Part shown: positions 25,495-34,021 of the stretch, piece by piece
How the letters are laid out: the number at the start of each line of letters is the position of its first letter
Numbering within the stretch: position 1 is the stretch's first letter
DNA from: Ohtaekwangia sp966211525
GTDB lineage: Bacteria > Bacteroidota > Bacteroidia > Cytophagales > Cyclobacteriaceae
Length of the DNA: 64,000 bases
NCBI GenBank assembly: GCA_966211525.1
Contig: CBIHOZ010000003.1
Location: forward strand, 1-64,000
Reading direction: 5' to 3'
Made by a program: the position numbers and the translations under genes
Notes under the pieces: model-generated
Database searches by the model: none
Told to the model about the DNA's origin: nothing
What the model saw: only the letters and a program-made list of their open reading frames with translations

Positions 25495-26049
25495 ATGAAT
25501 CTGATCATGGCATTTTTCACAGCAACGTTTTTGCTCTTCAACAATGGCACTGCTGTTAAGACTAACGTTGACAAAACAATGAATCACACCGTTGCTGCTT
25601 CGACCAGTAATAAAAGTAGATTTTTGATAGAAGCCGGTAAGTCAGTTGTTGTAAAAGAGAATTGTAACATCGGCCCTAATACCATCCTGGAAGTGCGCGG
25701 CAGTCTGCTCGTTGAAGGCGACCTTGTTATTCGCCAGGATCTTGAATTGATTATAGCCGGTGAAGGCAAACTTATCGTGAAAGGTGATGTTAACAGTCTG
25801 TCGCTTGCGTTAAAAACTATCCAGGTGCTCGATCGTGGTGAGTTTACGATAGAAGGAACATTCAATGCCAACGAGAATACAAAAATTACCACATTAGGTA
25901 ATGGGTTTATCACGGCTAATCGTGTAGTAGCCAGCAGTAAAGCGGAGCTATCAGGCACCGGCCAATTCATAACCTCGGCATGTGCGTGTGACGAAGGTAT
26001 CAATTGTGATTTTTGCAAAACGTCTGCTATATCCAGACGCTCTAAATAA
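25495..26049 (+). CDS. Exported beta-helix-like protein with Cys-rich tail
   Basis: 184 residues. A short hydrophobic N-terminus (about 1-19) may be a signal peptide. Residues about 45-160 are regular short strands with the spacing of a parallel beta-helix (ILEVRGSLLVEGDL, LIIAGEGKLIVKGDV, FTIEGTFNANENTKI). The tail has four Cys in the order CxC-x5-CxxC, suited to metal binding or disulfides. I do not recognise the family. A clear terminator follows. Confidence 0.65.
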   Translation: MNLIMAFFTATFLLFNNGTAVKTNVDKTMNHTVAASTSNKSRFLIEAGKSVVVKENCNIGPNTILEVRGSLLVEGDLVIRQDLELIIAGEGKLIVKGDVNSLSLALKTIQVLDRGEFTIEGTFNANENTKITTLGNGFITANRVVASSKAELSGTGQFITSACACDEGINCDFCKTSAISRRSK

Positions 26050-26122
26050 GACATCAGATTTTTTCATTGGGCTATAGCGGGTATACATTACCTTGCCGTT
26101 ATTCAGGTAAATAATTTTTTAT

Positions 26123-26154
26123 AAAGGCTTCCGGAATGGAAGCCTTTTGTTTTT
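26123..26154 (+). terminator. Intrinsic terminator after the beta-helix protein gene
   Basis: A perfect 10-bp stem (AAAGGCTTCC at 26123-26132 with GGAAGCCTTT at 26138-26147), a 5-base loop and a T-rich tail. The stem is nearly the same as that of the superoxide dismutase terminator 1 kb upstream. Confidence 0.9.
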
Positions 26155-26180
26155 ATCTTGAACGGAATTCAGATTGCACC

Positions 26181-27086
26181 ATGAGTCTTTCGAAAACAGG
26201 TATACCCGTATGTGTATTCGCGCTCGGTATACTTTTATCCTGCCAGTCTAAAATGACCAACGACAAACTTCGGGAAAATATAAAATATGCACTGCAGGAG
26301 CAGCCGGGTATATATGCGGTAGCCTTTAAAGATCTTGATACAGGTGAGGAGATACTGATCAACGAACGCGAGACTTTTCATGCTGCCAGTACGATGAAGA
26401 CACCCGTACTCATTGAAATATGCAGACAGGTAGTGGCTGGTAAATTTTCGCTTGCAGATTCCATCGTTGTTCACAATGAATTTAAAAGTATAGTCGATAG
26501 CAGTCTATTTACGTTGGATAAGAACGAAGACAGTGAACAGGAACTGTACAACCACATAGGCGAGAAGCGTTCTATCTCTTCACTCGCATACGATATGATT
26601 ATCGCGAGCAGCAACCTGGCTACCAATATGATGATCGAGCTGGTAGATGCCCGCAACGTCACACAAACCATGCGTAGCCTCGGAGCGAAAGATATACAGG
26701 TACTGCGCGGTGTGGAGGATTCCAAAGCATTTCAGCAAGGACTCAATAATACAACAACGGCATACGACCTGATGGTGATCTTCGAAAAGATTGCCAAAGG
26801 GGAAGCGGTAAATGCCGAAGCATCGCAGATCATGATTGATATACTGCTCGATCAGAAATTCAATGAAATTATACCGGCTAAATTACCAAAGGATGTAAAA
26901 GTGGCACACAAGACCGGCAACATCACCGGTGTAAATCACGACTCTGGAATTATATTTCTCCCGGACGGACGGAAATATATATTAGTACTGCTATCCAAAG
27001 AAGCAACTAATGAGAAGGCTGCGATAGAGGCGATGGCTTCGGTGTCGGGGATGGTTTATGATTTTGTTGTAAGAAGTAAGAAGTAA
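26181..27086 (+). CDS. Class A beta-lactamase-like serine hydrolase, lipoprotein
   Basis: 301 residues from the ATG at 26181. The lipobox LLSC (Cys21) marks a lipoprotein. The penicillin-binding fold motifs are all present: Ser70-x-x-Lys73 (STMK), Ser143-Ser144-Asn145 (the SDN loop, here SSN), an omega-loop Glu179 with LN at 188-189, and Lys244-Thr-Gly246. The omega-loop Glu supports class A beta-lactamase rather than a transpeptidase, but many such Bacteroidota proteins have no proven activity on antibiotics. The C-terminal codons and stop lie inside a TAAGAAG repeat array. Confidence 0.82.
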   Translation: MSLSKTGIPVCVFALGILLSCQSKMTNDKLRENIKYALQEQPGIYAVAFKDLDTGEEILINERETFHAASTMKTPVLIEICRQVVAGKFSLADSIVVHNEFKSIVDSSLFTLDKNEDSEQELYNHIGEKRSISSLAYDMIIASSNLATNMMIELVDARNVTQTMRSLGAKDIQVLRGVEDSKAFQQGLNNTTTAYDLMVIFEKIAKGEAVNAEASQIMIDILLDQKFNEIIPAKLPKDVKVAHKTGNITGVNHDSGIIFLPDGRKYILVLLSKEATNEKAAIEAMASVSGMVYDFVVRSKK

Positions 27087-27120
27087 GAAGTAAGAAGTAA
27101 GAAGTAAGAAGTAAGAAGTA
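27070..27120 (+). repeat. TAAGAAG heptamer tandem array, 7.3 copies
   Basis: The 7-base unit TAAGAAG is repeated exactly through 51 bases. It encodes the last residues of the beta-lactamase-like protein (VRSKK), supplies its stop codon (27084-27086) and continues 34 bases beyond. Confidence 0.9.
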
Positions 27121-27147
27121 TCTTGCCAGGGATATTGTTTTAATAGA

Positions 27148-27738
27148 ATGAAATTTAAAATAGGTTCGAATTCGGTGCGTGGTCTTGTGCTAAATATAGG
27201 CTTGGTGCTTGTGTTACTGGGATTGATGTCATTTGTGTTTTTTAATAAGGTGATGCCGTATGTCACCAATAAGAATAAGGTGGTGACAGTTCCTGATCTG
27301 AGGGGGATGACAAACACGGAAGCCATTCGATTTTTAGAAGCACGGCAACTTCAATATGAGTTCGGTGATTCTTTGTTTCGTGCAGATGTTGATCCTTTGG
27401 TAGTTCTGGATCAGTATCCAAAGGCAAATTCGAAAGTAAAGGTATATCGGAAGATAAAGCTCAACCTTAATGCCGCCACACCACCGCTTGTTGCTTATCC
27501 CGACTTGAACGGATTTACCTATCAATTTGCAAAGCAGCAATTAGAATCATTAGGACTTGGCATTGGACACATCGACTACAAAGTTGATATAGCAGTTAAT
27601 GCTGTTTTGGAGTCACAGGTAGCCGGTAAAAATATATTGCCCGGGCAGCGAGTATCAAAGGGGACTGTTGTTGATTTAGTAATAGGAATGCCTGAAGACA
27701 AATTTGAGACATTGAGCGATTCGATAACGAATCAATAA
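27148..27738 (+). CDS. Membrane-anchored PASTA-domain protein
   Basis: 196 residues. One N-terminal transmembrane helix (about 14-33) and two periplasmic PASTA domains (about 46-108, VVTVPDLRGMTNTEAI, and about 112-180, PDLNGFTYQFAKQQLESLGL). PASTA domains bind peptidoglycan or muropeptides, usually in Ser/Thr kinases or penicillin-binding proteins. Here they stand alone without a kinase or transpeptidase domain, as is common in Bacteroidota. The gene lies 61 bases after the beta-lactamase-like gene, so a shared role at the cell wall is possible. Confidence 0.88.
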   Translation: MKFKIGSNSVRGLVLNIGLVLVLLGLMSFVFFNKVMPYVTNKNKVVTVPDLRGMTNTEAIRFLEARQLQYEFGDSLFRADVDPLVVLDQYPKANSKVKVYRKIKLNLNAATPPLVAYPDLNGFTYQFAKQQLESLGLGIGHIDYKVDIAVNAVLESQVAGKNILPGQRVSKGTVVDLVIGMPEDKFETLSDSITNQ

Positions 27739-27766
27739 TTCTCTTTTTTGAGAATGATGCTATCCA

Positions 27767-28192
27767 TTACTGCCTCCGGATAATATATACTATACCGGCA
27801 CGAATGGAGAACTCGCCTTTAAAATAGAAATCACCGATGGCCTCAAATTTCAGCGATGCATTGATGGGGCTGGTCCAGCCGCCACCAATCGAAAAATCAT
27901 TTTCACCCACCAGTGCCCGGGCACGCAGAAATGCTTCTTCTACCGGGTACCAGCGTATGCCGGGCACAAGACTCACACCATCGGATGTCCATACCTCCAT
28001 ACCGCCGGTTATTGTAAAGCTTCGTGTAAAAAAGTAGTTTCCTTCGAGTCCGATCTGTGCTTTGTTAAAGATCGTGTTGTTGTCGGTCTTCATCAGGTCA
28101 GCACTGAGCCCGATAATAATATCTTTAGGAAGCTGCGAAAAAGAGGATATAGCAATAAACAGGAGCGGAACGGTCAGGAGTTTTCGAATCAT
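27767..28192 (-). CDS. Small outer-membrane beta-barrel-like protein
   Basis: 141 residues. A signal peptide (about 1-19, ending SSFSQ) is followed by alternating hydrophobic strands with aromatic ends (QIGLEGNYFFTRSFTITGG, FSIRAGIVYIIRR), the pattern of a small outer-membrane beta-barrel. No specific family is recognised. It is convergent with the PASTA gene, 28 bases apart, and divergent from the cobalamin riboswitch. Confidence 0.6.
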   Translation of the reverse strand: MIRKLLTVPLLFIAISSFSQLPKDIIIGLSADLMKTDNNTIFNKAQIGLEGNYFFTRSFTITGGMEVWTSDGVSLVPGIRWYPVEEAFLRARALVGENDFSIGGGWTSPINASLKFEAIGDFYFKGEFSIRAGIVYIIRRQ

Positions 28193-28269
28193 AAATAATC
28201 TACGGCTGCAAATATAGCAGTTCGCTATTCACAATAAGAGATCAATCGCCCAATGGTTTGCAAGTCCTG

Positions 28270-28300
28270 TTGAACCATACTGAAAATACAATTATACTTG
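28270..28300 (+). promoter_or_regulatory. Probable promoter of the cobalamin operon
   Basis: TTG (28270-28272), a 20-base spacer and TATACTTG (28293-28300), one mismatch from TAnnTTTG. It lies immediately before the riboswitch. Confidence 0.5.
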
Positions 28301-28304
28301 CACC

Positions 28305-28495
28305 CGTATTGGTTTTTATCATGTGCAAGGCATGATAAGATTAAAAGGGAATTCCGGTGTAAATCCGGAGCAGTTCCCGCTACTGTAATCCCGACTTCAC
28401 GATTGAAGTCTGTGTTTTTGCAAACGAAAGTCATTGTTCACAAGGCTGAATGAGAAGGCAAGCAAAAGCAGGGAAAGCCAGGAGACCTGCCACTA
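28305..28495 (+). promoter_or_regulatory. Cobalamin (B12) riboswitch
   Basis: The conserved core is visible: AAAAGGGAATTCCGGTG, then AAATCCGGAGCAGTTCCCGC and TACTGTAATCCCGAC between 28343 and 28395, and the B12-box AGCCAGGAGACCTGCC at 28476-28491. This RNA binds adenosyl- or other cobalamin and lowers expression of the genes downstream. It leads btuB and the cob genes. The end boundaries are approximate. Confidence 0.95.
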
Positions 28496-28633
28496 CATAA
28501 ACTTACTATTCAATGCTTCGGGTAAAAAGCAGTGAATGTGACTTCGGTCTGTGATTGCTCTTCTGCAGTCATCATGCCTCTGATCTCATTCCGCATTTTA
28601 CTCTTTTTTCACAAACCCTTTAAAACCTTTGTA

Positions 28634-30568
28634 ATGAAAAAGGAGAGTAAACTATGGGCAGTTACGTTGATTGCCCTTTACATGGTGGCACCTGCCTACA
28701 CAAACGCACAACAGGATTCATCACGAGTGTCCAGTCTGGACGAAGTAGTTATAACGGCTACAAAATTTCCAAAGAGCCAGAGTGAAACTGGTAAAGTATT
28801 AACCGTTATCGATAGCGAGCAATTGAGTCGCAGTGCCGGTAAAGATTTGTCGCAGGTACTGAATGAGCAGGTAGGTATAGTTATAGCTGGAGCCAACAGT
28901 AATCCTGGTAAAGATAAATCAGTATACCTGCGTGGTGCGAAGAGTGAATATACTTTGGTGTTGTTGGATGGTATACCGTTGAACGACCCGAGCAGCATTG
29001 GCGGAGGTGCATTTGATCTGCGTATGCTCCCCATCGATCAGATTGAACGCATCGAAATTCTGAAAGGAAGTCAGTCAACCCTGTATGGAACCGATGCTAT
29101 AGCCGGTGTTATCAACATCATAACGAAAAAGAAAGGCGACAAACCCGTTGGCGTCTCCGGTGTATTAAGTTACGGAACGTATAACACGAAGAAGGCAAAC
29201 GTGGTAGTGGCTGGTACTACAAATCTTATCGACTATAATGTTGGCTATACCTATATGAAAACGGATGGCATAAGCGAGGCTAAAGACACAACCAATAGTG
29301 CCGGCTTTGATAAAGATGGATACGACCAGAATACAGTTCAGGCAAATATAGGATTCAAGCCTGTGGATAACGTGTCCATTCGTCCGTTTGTTCGCTATAG
29401 CAAGTTCGATGGTAAATATGATGCAGGCGCGTTTCAGGATGAAAAGAACTCAGGCTATAAATCTGAATTTTTCAATGCAGGTCTAAACAGTCAGATAGCA
29501 TTTTCAAAAGGTGCACTGAATATTCAGTATGGCTATAATAAAATTGGACGTGATTATACACAACCCGATTTTGTTAACCCGGCTATAATTGGCACAACTT
29601 CCTATACCGGTAAGTTTCACAATGCCGAAGCATTTGTAAACTACGCTCTCGCAGAACATTTTCAATTATTGGGCGGAGTGAACTACCAGAATCAGAAAAT
29701 GACAGTTGAGGGATTGGAAGCTCCTAAGGAATCTTCGCTCAATACGCTGAGTCCGTATGCTTCATTTTTTGTAAATAATTTGCAAGGTTTTTCTGCAGAG
29801 CTGGGCGGGCGATTCGTGCATCACTCACAATTTGGTAATACGTTTATATATAGTATAAATCCATCGTACCTCATCAATCGAACAATTAAGTTGTTTGCCA
29901 ATTACTCAACCGGATTTAAAGCACCGGTAATCGATCAGTTATACAACGCGAGCTATGGCAATGAAAATCTCAATCCTGAAAAAAGTAAAAACTTTGAAGC
30001 CGGTGTTGACTTTGCTGTGTTAAGCAACAAGTTGAATTTAAGAGCTACAGCATTTTCCAGGAAAATTCAAGATGCTATCGTCTTTACGTTCCCTGCTGGC
30101 TATGTTAATATGGACAAGCAAAACGATAAAGGTGTAGAGGTAGAAGCAGAGTTTGCTGTTACCGATAAGCTAAAACTGAAAGCATTCTATGCGTATGTAG
30201 ATGGTGAACTGACAACAAAACTTACCGAGACGCGCGACACAACCTATAATAACCTGATCAGAAGACCAAAACATTCGGTGGGTATAAATATAGGATACGC
30301 TGTAACCGATAACTTCTATGTAAGTGCCAACCTGAAGACATTTGCCAAGCGTAATGATCTTTTCTTTAACCCGGTAACGTTTAACAACGACCTGGTTTCC
30401 ATGGATGCCTATAAACTCCTCGATGTATACGCCGAGTATAAATTACTGCAAGGGAAACTGAAGGTGTTTGCAGATGCACGTAACCTGCTGGACGAAAACT
30501 ACTACGAAACCTACGGCTATACTACCATGGGCTTCAATATTAATGCAGGTGTCTCCTTTGGTTTTTAG
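28634..30568 (+). CDS. btuB: TonB-dependent cobalamin receptor
   Basis: 644 residues from the ATG at 28634 (MKKESKLWAVTL); the frame is open to a GTG at 28532, but that part overlaps the expression platform and lacks similarity. A signal peptide (about 1-25) is followed by a TonB box-like VSSLDEVVITATK, a plug domain with VYLRGAKSEYTLVLLDGIPLNDP and IERIEILKGSQSTLYGTDAIAGVINI, and a 22-strand barrel ending in Phe. Control by a B12 riboswitch and the cob genes downstream support corrinoid uptake across the outer membrane. It is slightly longer than E. coli BtuB, as is usual in Bacteroidota. Confidence 0.93.
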   Translation: MKKESKLWAVTLIALYMVAPAYTNAQQDSSRVSSLDEVVITATKFPKSQSETGKVLTVIDSEQLSRSAGKDLSQVLNEQVGIVIAGANSNPGKDKSVYLRGAKSEYTLVLLDGIPLNDPSSIGGGAFDLRMLPIDQIERIEILKGSQSTLYGTDAIAGVINIITKKKGDKPVGVSGVLSYGTYNTKKANVVVAGTTNLIDYNVGYTYMKTDGISEAKDTTNSAGFDKDGYDQNTVQANIGFKPVDNVSIRPFVRYSKFDGKYDAGAFQDEKNSGYKSEFFNAGLNSQIAFSKGALNIQYGYNKIGRDYTQPDFVNPAIIGTTSYTGKFHNAEAFVNYALAEHFQLLGGVNYQNQKMTVEGLEAPKESSLNTLSPYASFFVNNLQGFSAELGGRFVHHSQFGNTFIYSINPSYLINRTIKLFANYSTGFKAPVIDQLYNASYGNENLNPEKSKNFEAGVDFAVLSNKLNLRATAFSRKIQDAIVFTFPAGYVNMDKQNDKGVEVEAEFAVTDKLKLKAFYAYVDGELTTKLTETRDTTYNNLIRRPKHSVGINIGYAVTDNFYVSANLKTFAKRNDLFFNPVTFNNDLVSMDAYKLLDVYAEYKLLQGKLKVFADARNLLDENYYETYGYTTMGFNINAGVSFGF

Positions 30569-30613
30569 TACCTGCTGAATAGCTTAGCGTGCTGTAACTA
30601 TTATCATGGAAGT

Positions 30614-31129
30614 ATGATCGTTCTTGTTACCGGAGGAGCCCGCAGTGGAAAGAGCCGATATGCCCAGCAGCACGCTAAGCAATTACACACCAACCCGGTG
30701 TACGTTGCAACGGCACGGGTATGGGACGATGACTTTAAGCAACGCATCGTACGCCACCAGCAGGAGCGAGGCCCGGAGTGGAGCAACTTTGAAACAGAGA
30801 AATATGTAAGCGCGCTTCCTCTCACGAATAGAGTTGTTGTGATCGATTGTGTTACGCTCTGGCTCACGAATTTCTTTGTCGATCATCAGCAAAATATAGA
30901 GCGTGCCTTACGCGAATTTCAGCAGGAGATAGACAAACTCGAAGCGCAGCAAGCTACGTTTATTATCATTACCAACGAGATCGGTATGGGCCTGCATGCC
31001 GATACCGAGGTAGGTCGCAAGTTTGTTGATCTGCAAGGGTGGGCCAATCAATATATAGCATCAAAAGCTGACGAAGTAATTTTTATGGTATCAGGTATAC
31101 CGTTACAAGTAAAACCGGCAAAAGTTTAA
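30614..31129 (+). CDS. cobU: Adenosylcobinamide kinase / guanylyltransferase
   Basis: 171 residues. CobU phosphorylates adenosylcobinamide and then adds GMP, making adenosylcobinamide-GDP. The P-loop TGGARSGKS (about 6-14), the RRxER-like HHQQERGPEW segment with a His for guanylylation, and VIDCVTLWLTN are typical. It follows btuB by 45 bases and precedes cobT by 4 bases, in the order of the pathway. Confidence 0.95.
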   Translation: MIVLVTGGARSGKSRYAQQHAKQLHTNPVYVATARVWDDDFKQRIVRHQQERGPEWSNFETEKYVSALPLTNRVVVIDCVTLWLTNFFVDHQQNIERALREFQQEIDKLEAQQATFIIITNEIGMGLHADTEVGRKFVDLQGWANQYIASKADEVIFMVSGIPLQVKPAKV

Positions 31130-31133
31130 AGCA

Positions 31134-32192
31134 ATGAAGAAGTTTAAAATCAACCCGATCGGTACTGCGCTGCAGAAAGAACTGCAACATAAAATAGATC
31201 AGAAGACAAAACCACTGGGCGCGCTCGGCCGATTGGAAGAGCTCGCGTTACAGATAGGTTCTATTCAGCAAACACTTACACCGTCATTGTCCAATCCGCA
31301 TATACTTGTTTTTGCCGGCGATCACGGTATAGCAGAAGAAGGCGTGAGCGCTTACCCGCAGGAAGTAACGTGGCAGATGGTGATGAACTTTATACAAGGC
31401 GGTGCCGCTATAAATGTATTCTGCCGCCAGCATAACATCACACTACACGTAGTGGATGCCGGTGTAAACTATGATTTTCCGCAGGATCTGGAAGGACTGA
31501 TCCATAACAAAGTAGCCAAAGGCACTGCCAATTTTGCGAAAGGTGCTGCGATGACAATTGCACAGGCGCAACAATGCATAGATTCGGCTGCACGTATAGT
31601 CGAAGCTATACATACAAAAGGTTGCAATGTGATTGGCTTTGGCGAGATGGGTATAGCGAATACAACTGCAGCCAGCGCGTTGATGAGTTTATTTTGTGAT
31701 ATACCGGTAGCACAATGTGTAGGGCGAGGCACAGGACTAAACGACACGGCACTGCAACACAAAATCGATGTAATTACCGAAGCCCTTAAGCGGCATAACC
31801 GATACGATACACCACTCGCACAACTTGCTGCTTTTGGTGGTTTTGAAATTGCACAGATAGCCGGAGCGATGTTGCAGGCAGCCGAGCTTGGAATGGTTAT
31901 ACTTGTGGATGGCTTCATCGCGACATCAGCATACCTCGTAGCACAGGCTATTGAACCTGCGATAAAAGATTACTGTATATTCTGCCATCAGTCGCAGGAG
32001 CGTGGCCATACCTTAATGTTGCAGGCGTTGGATGTAAAACCATTTCTAGATCTGAACATGCGCCTTGGGGAAGGCACGGGAGCAGCAGTAGCCTATCCGT
32101 TGTTGCAGTCCGCAGTGGCGTTCCTGAATCAGATGGCCAGCTTTGAGTCAGCCAGCGTAAGCGAGGGAACGCAAAAGGGTGTTAAAGTCTGA
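31134..32192 (+). CDS. cobT: Nicotinate-nucleotide--dimethylbenzimidazole phosphoribosyltransferase
   Basis: 352 residues. CobT makes alpha-ribazole phosphate from a lower base and nicotinate mononucleotide. Characteristic parts are FAGDHGIAEEGVSAYPQEVTWQMV, GEMGIANTTAAS and the C-terminal RLGEGTGAAVA with the catalytic Glu. The protein sets which lower base is used. No gene for making dimethylbenzimidazole (bluB) is in the window, so the base may come from elsewhere in the genome or outside. Confidence 0.96.
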   Translation: MKKFKINPIGTALQKELQHKIDQKTKPLGALGRLEELALQIGSIQQTLTPSLSNPHILVFAGDHGIAEEGVSAYPQEVTWQMVMNFIQGGAAINVFCRQHNITLHVVDAGVNYDFPQDLEGLIHNKVAKGTANFAKGAAMTIAQAQQCIDSAARIVEAIHTKGCNVIGFGEMGIANTTAASALMSLFCDIPVAQCVGRGTGLNDTALQHKIDVITEALKRHNRYDTPLAQLAAFGGFEIAQIAGAMLQAAELGMVILVDGFIATSAYLVAQAIEPAIKDYCIFCHQSQERGHTLMLQALDVKPFLDLNMRLGEGTGAAVAYPLLQSAVAFLNQMASFESASVSEGTQKGVKV

Positions 32193-32220
32193 TTAGACAT
32201 TCGTTACTATATTTATACAT

Positions 32221-32997
32221 GTGATACGCGAATTGCATTTATTCCTCACTGCTGTTATGTTCTATACGCGCATACCTGTGCCGCGTTGGGTAGATCATGA
32301 TGCGAATAATCTTAATGCTGCCACGCGTTATTTCCCGTTCATAGGATATATCGTAGCGACTGTATCGTGGTTGGTATATATAGGGTGCCGGTATATATTT
32401 TCTGTTGAGATCAGTGTGATCATGTCTGTACTCACAGGGGTGTTGCTAACCGGTGCTTTTCACGAAGACGGACTGGCAGACGTATGCGATGGTTTTGGAG
32501 GTGGCTGGACAAAAGAAAAAATCTTGTCCATTATGAAAGATAGTCGCGTGGGAACCTACGGTGTTATCGGGTTGATTTTTATTCTCGCATTGAAGTTTTT
32601 TTCACTCGTTCAAATCAGCTCGTTTGATGTTTATTACTTTGGGTTAGTGTTGCTAGCAGCACATTCACTCAGCCGTGTTGCAGCAGTATTCATTATTTAT
32701 ACTGCTATATATGCCCGCGAAGATGCCGACAGCAAAGCGAAGCCGGTCGCACAAAAGTTGAGTACTGGTAACTTGCTGGGGGCGACTCTGTGGATAGTAC
32801 CTCCGATCATTGGGCTTGTATATTTAAACCCTGCATTTTTGTTAGTCATCGTGCCGGTCATATGCGTCACGGTATATCTGCGCTGGTACTTCCTGAAATG
32901 GATTGGCGGCTATACGGGCGATTGCCTCGGTGCCACGCAGCAGATAAATGAAGTTGTTATATATATGAGTCTGCTCACGATATGGAGATTCACATAA
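32221..32997 (+). CDS. cobS: Adenosylcobinamide-GDP ribazoletransferase (cobalamin synthase)
   Basis: 258 residues from a GTG at 32221. CobS is the inner-membrane enzyme that joins adenosylcobinamide-GDP and alpha-ribazole (phosphate). The signature HEDGLADVCDGFGGG with its acidic metal ligands, followed by KDSRVGTYG, is intact, with several membrane helices after it and GGYTGDCLGATQQINE near the end. It overlaps cobC by 16 bases, so the two are translationally coupled. Confidence 0.96.
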   Translation: MIRELHLFLTAVMFYTRIPVPRWVDHDANNLNAATRYFPFIGYIVATVSWLVYIGCRYIFSVEISVIMSVLTGVLLTGAFHEDGLADVCDGFGGGWTKEKILSIMKDSRVGTYGVIGLIFILALKFFSLVQISSFDVYYFGLVLLAAHSLSRVAAVFIIYTAIYAREDADSKAKPVAQKLSTGNLLGATLWIVPPIIGLVYLNPAFLLVIVPVICVTVYLRWYFLKWIGGYTGDCLGATQQINEVVIYMSLLTIWRFT

Positions 32998-33515
32998 TCC
33001 GCCATACAGCGCCTGATGTACCGAAGGGTGTTTGCTATGGCTATACCGATATACCGTTGCTGCCTTCGTTCGCGGAAGAAACGCAAGCTATACTTTCGGC
33101 TATACCCGATGATATAGAGATGATCTATACCAGTCCGTTAAGTCGCTGCAGAAAACTGGCAGATAAACTTTCTGAAGCGAAGCGCGCCCCCATACAAGAA
33201 GATATTCGCCTCAAAGAACTCAACTTTGGTCATTGGGAAATGCAGCGTTGGGAAGATATAGATTCAGCATCACTCCTGAAGTGGATGAGTAATTATGAAG
33301 AAGAGTGCTGTCCTAACGGAGAGTCATACCGGCAACTGGTGAACCGGGTAGCTGATTTTCTCACATCCATTTCACACACCGATTATAAAAGAATAGCAGT
33401 TGTTACGCACGGAGGCGTTATCAAGGCGATGCATGCGCTGATCGACAAACTTACCCTAAAAGACGCCATGGCTCGTCATGCCGTTTATGGCGAGATCACG
33501 ATTTTCAACCTCTGA
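32982..33515 (+). CDS. cobC: Alpha-ribazole phosphatase, histidine-phosphatase family
   Basis: 177 residues. The N-terminal RHT motif (Arg7, His8) carries the phospho-accepting His, and a later VTHGGV provides the second His. CobC removes the phosphate from alpha-ribazole phosphate or adenosylcobalamin phosphate as the last step of loop assembly. Family members vary in substrate, so the name rests on its place after cobS, with which it overlaps. It is the last gene of the cobalamin unit. Confidence 0.9.
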   Translation: MEIHIIRHTAPDVPKGVCYGYTDIPLLPSFAEETQAILSAIPDDIEMIYTSPLSRCRKLADKLSEAKRAPIQEDIRLKELNFGHWEMQRWEDIDSASLLKWMSNYEEECCPNGESYRQLVNRVADFLTSISHTDYKRIAVVTHGGVIKAMHALIDKLTLKDAMARHAVYGEITIFNL

Positions 33516-33560
33516 AAAATTTTTTCTGAAAAAATCATCCCGTTTGAACCATTTACTCCG

Positions 33561-33590
33561 TAGGTTTGTACTGTAATAAATAATATTACA
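33561..33590 (+). promoter_or_regulatory. Promoter element and Rrf2 operator 1
   Basis: TAGGTTTG (33561-33568) matches TAnnTTTG. Directly after it lies a perfect inverted repeat CTGTAATA-N5-TATTACAG (33571-33591), which reads as TGTAA-N9-TTACA. It would cover the expected start of the transcript and ends next to the ATG at 33593, a good place for autorepression. Confidence 0.72.
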
Positions 33591-33592
33591 GA

Positions 33593-34003
33593 ATGAACAA
33601 CGGACGATTTTCCATTTCTCTCCATATTCTGACCTTGCTGGACAGTTTCCCGGACGAGTTGGTATCGTCTGAGTTTCTGGCGGGAAGTATCAATATTAAC
33701 CCGGTGCTGGTTCGTAAAGAGATCAGTAACCTGAAGAAGCATGGTTTGGTAGCAAGCAAGGAAGGGAAGGCCGGTGGTTTTATGTTGGGCAAGCCATCCA
33801 GGCAGATACGTCTTTCCGATATATATAAGGCGGTACGCCAGGCTCCTATACTCGGACAAACGCGGAATAGTCCGAATCCGAAATGCCTGATCGGAAAACA
33901 AATCAATAAACACCTGGTAAATCTTTTTGACGAAGCGGAAGAAGCATTGATCAAAAAACTGGATAAGACAACGCTGGCTGATTTTACCAATCGCTTCTCG
34001 TAA
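33593..34003 (+). CDS. Rrf2-family transcriptional regulator (YwnA-like)
   Basis: 136 residues. An N-terminal winged helix (about 8-66) with SININPVLVRKEISNLKKHGLVASKEGKAGGF is typical of Rrf2 proteins. Unlike IscR or NsrR it has only one Cys (Cys98), so it cannot hold a classic three-Cys iron-sulfur cluster and belongs with cluster-free members such as YwnA or CymR. The next gene encodes an NAD(P)-binding protein like B. subtilis YwnB, matching the known ywnA-ywnB neighbourhood. Two identical dyads before these two genes suggest that it represses both. Confidence 0.88.
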   Translation: MNNGRFSISLHILTLLDSFPDELVSSEFLAGSININPVLVRKEISNLKKHGLVASKEGKAGGFMLGKPSRQIRLSDIYKAVRQAPILGQTRNSPNPKCLIGKQINKHLVNLFDEAEEALIKKLDKTTLADFTNRFS

Positions 34004-34021
34004 ATTTTTTTTGATTTAAAC

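Noticed and set aside
27070..27120. Tandem repeats as a CRISPR array
   Set aside because: Units are 7 bases with no spacers, so this is a simple tandem repeat. The octamer array at 1196-1235 was rejected for the same reason.
28532..28633. A longer btuB start at a GTG
   Set aside because: The extra residues follow directly on the riboswitch, lack similarity and would put a normal signal peptide in the interior. The ATG at 28634 begins a proper signal peptide.
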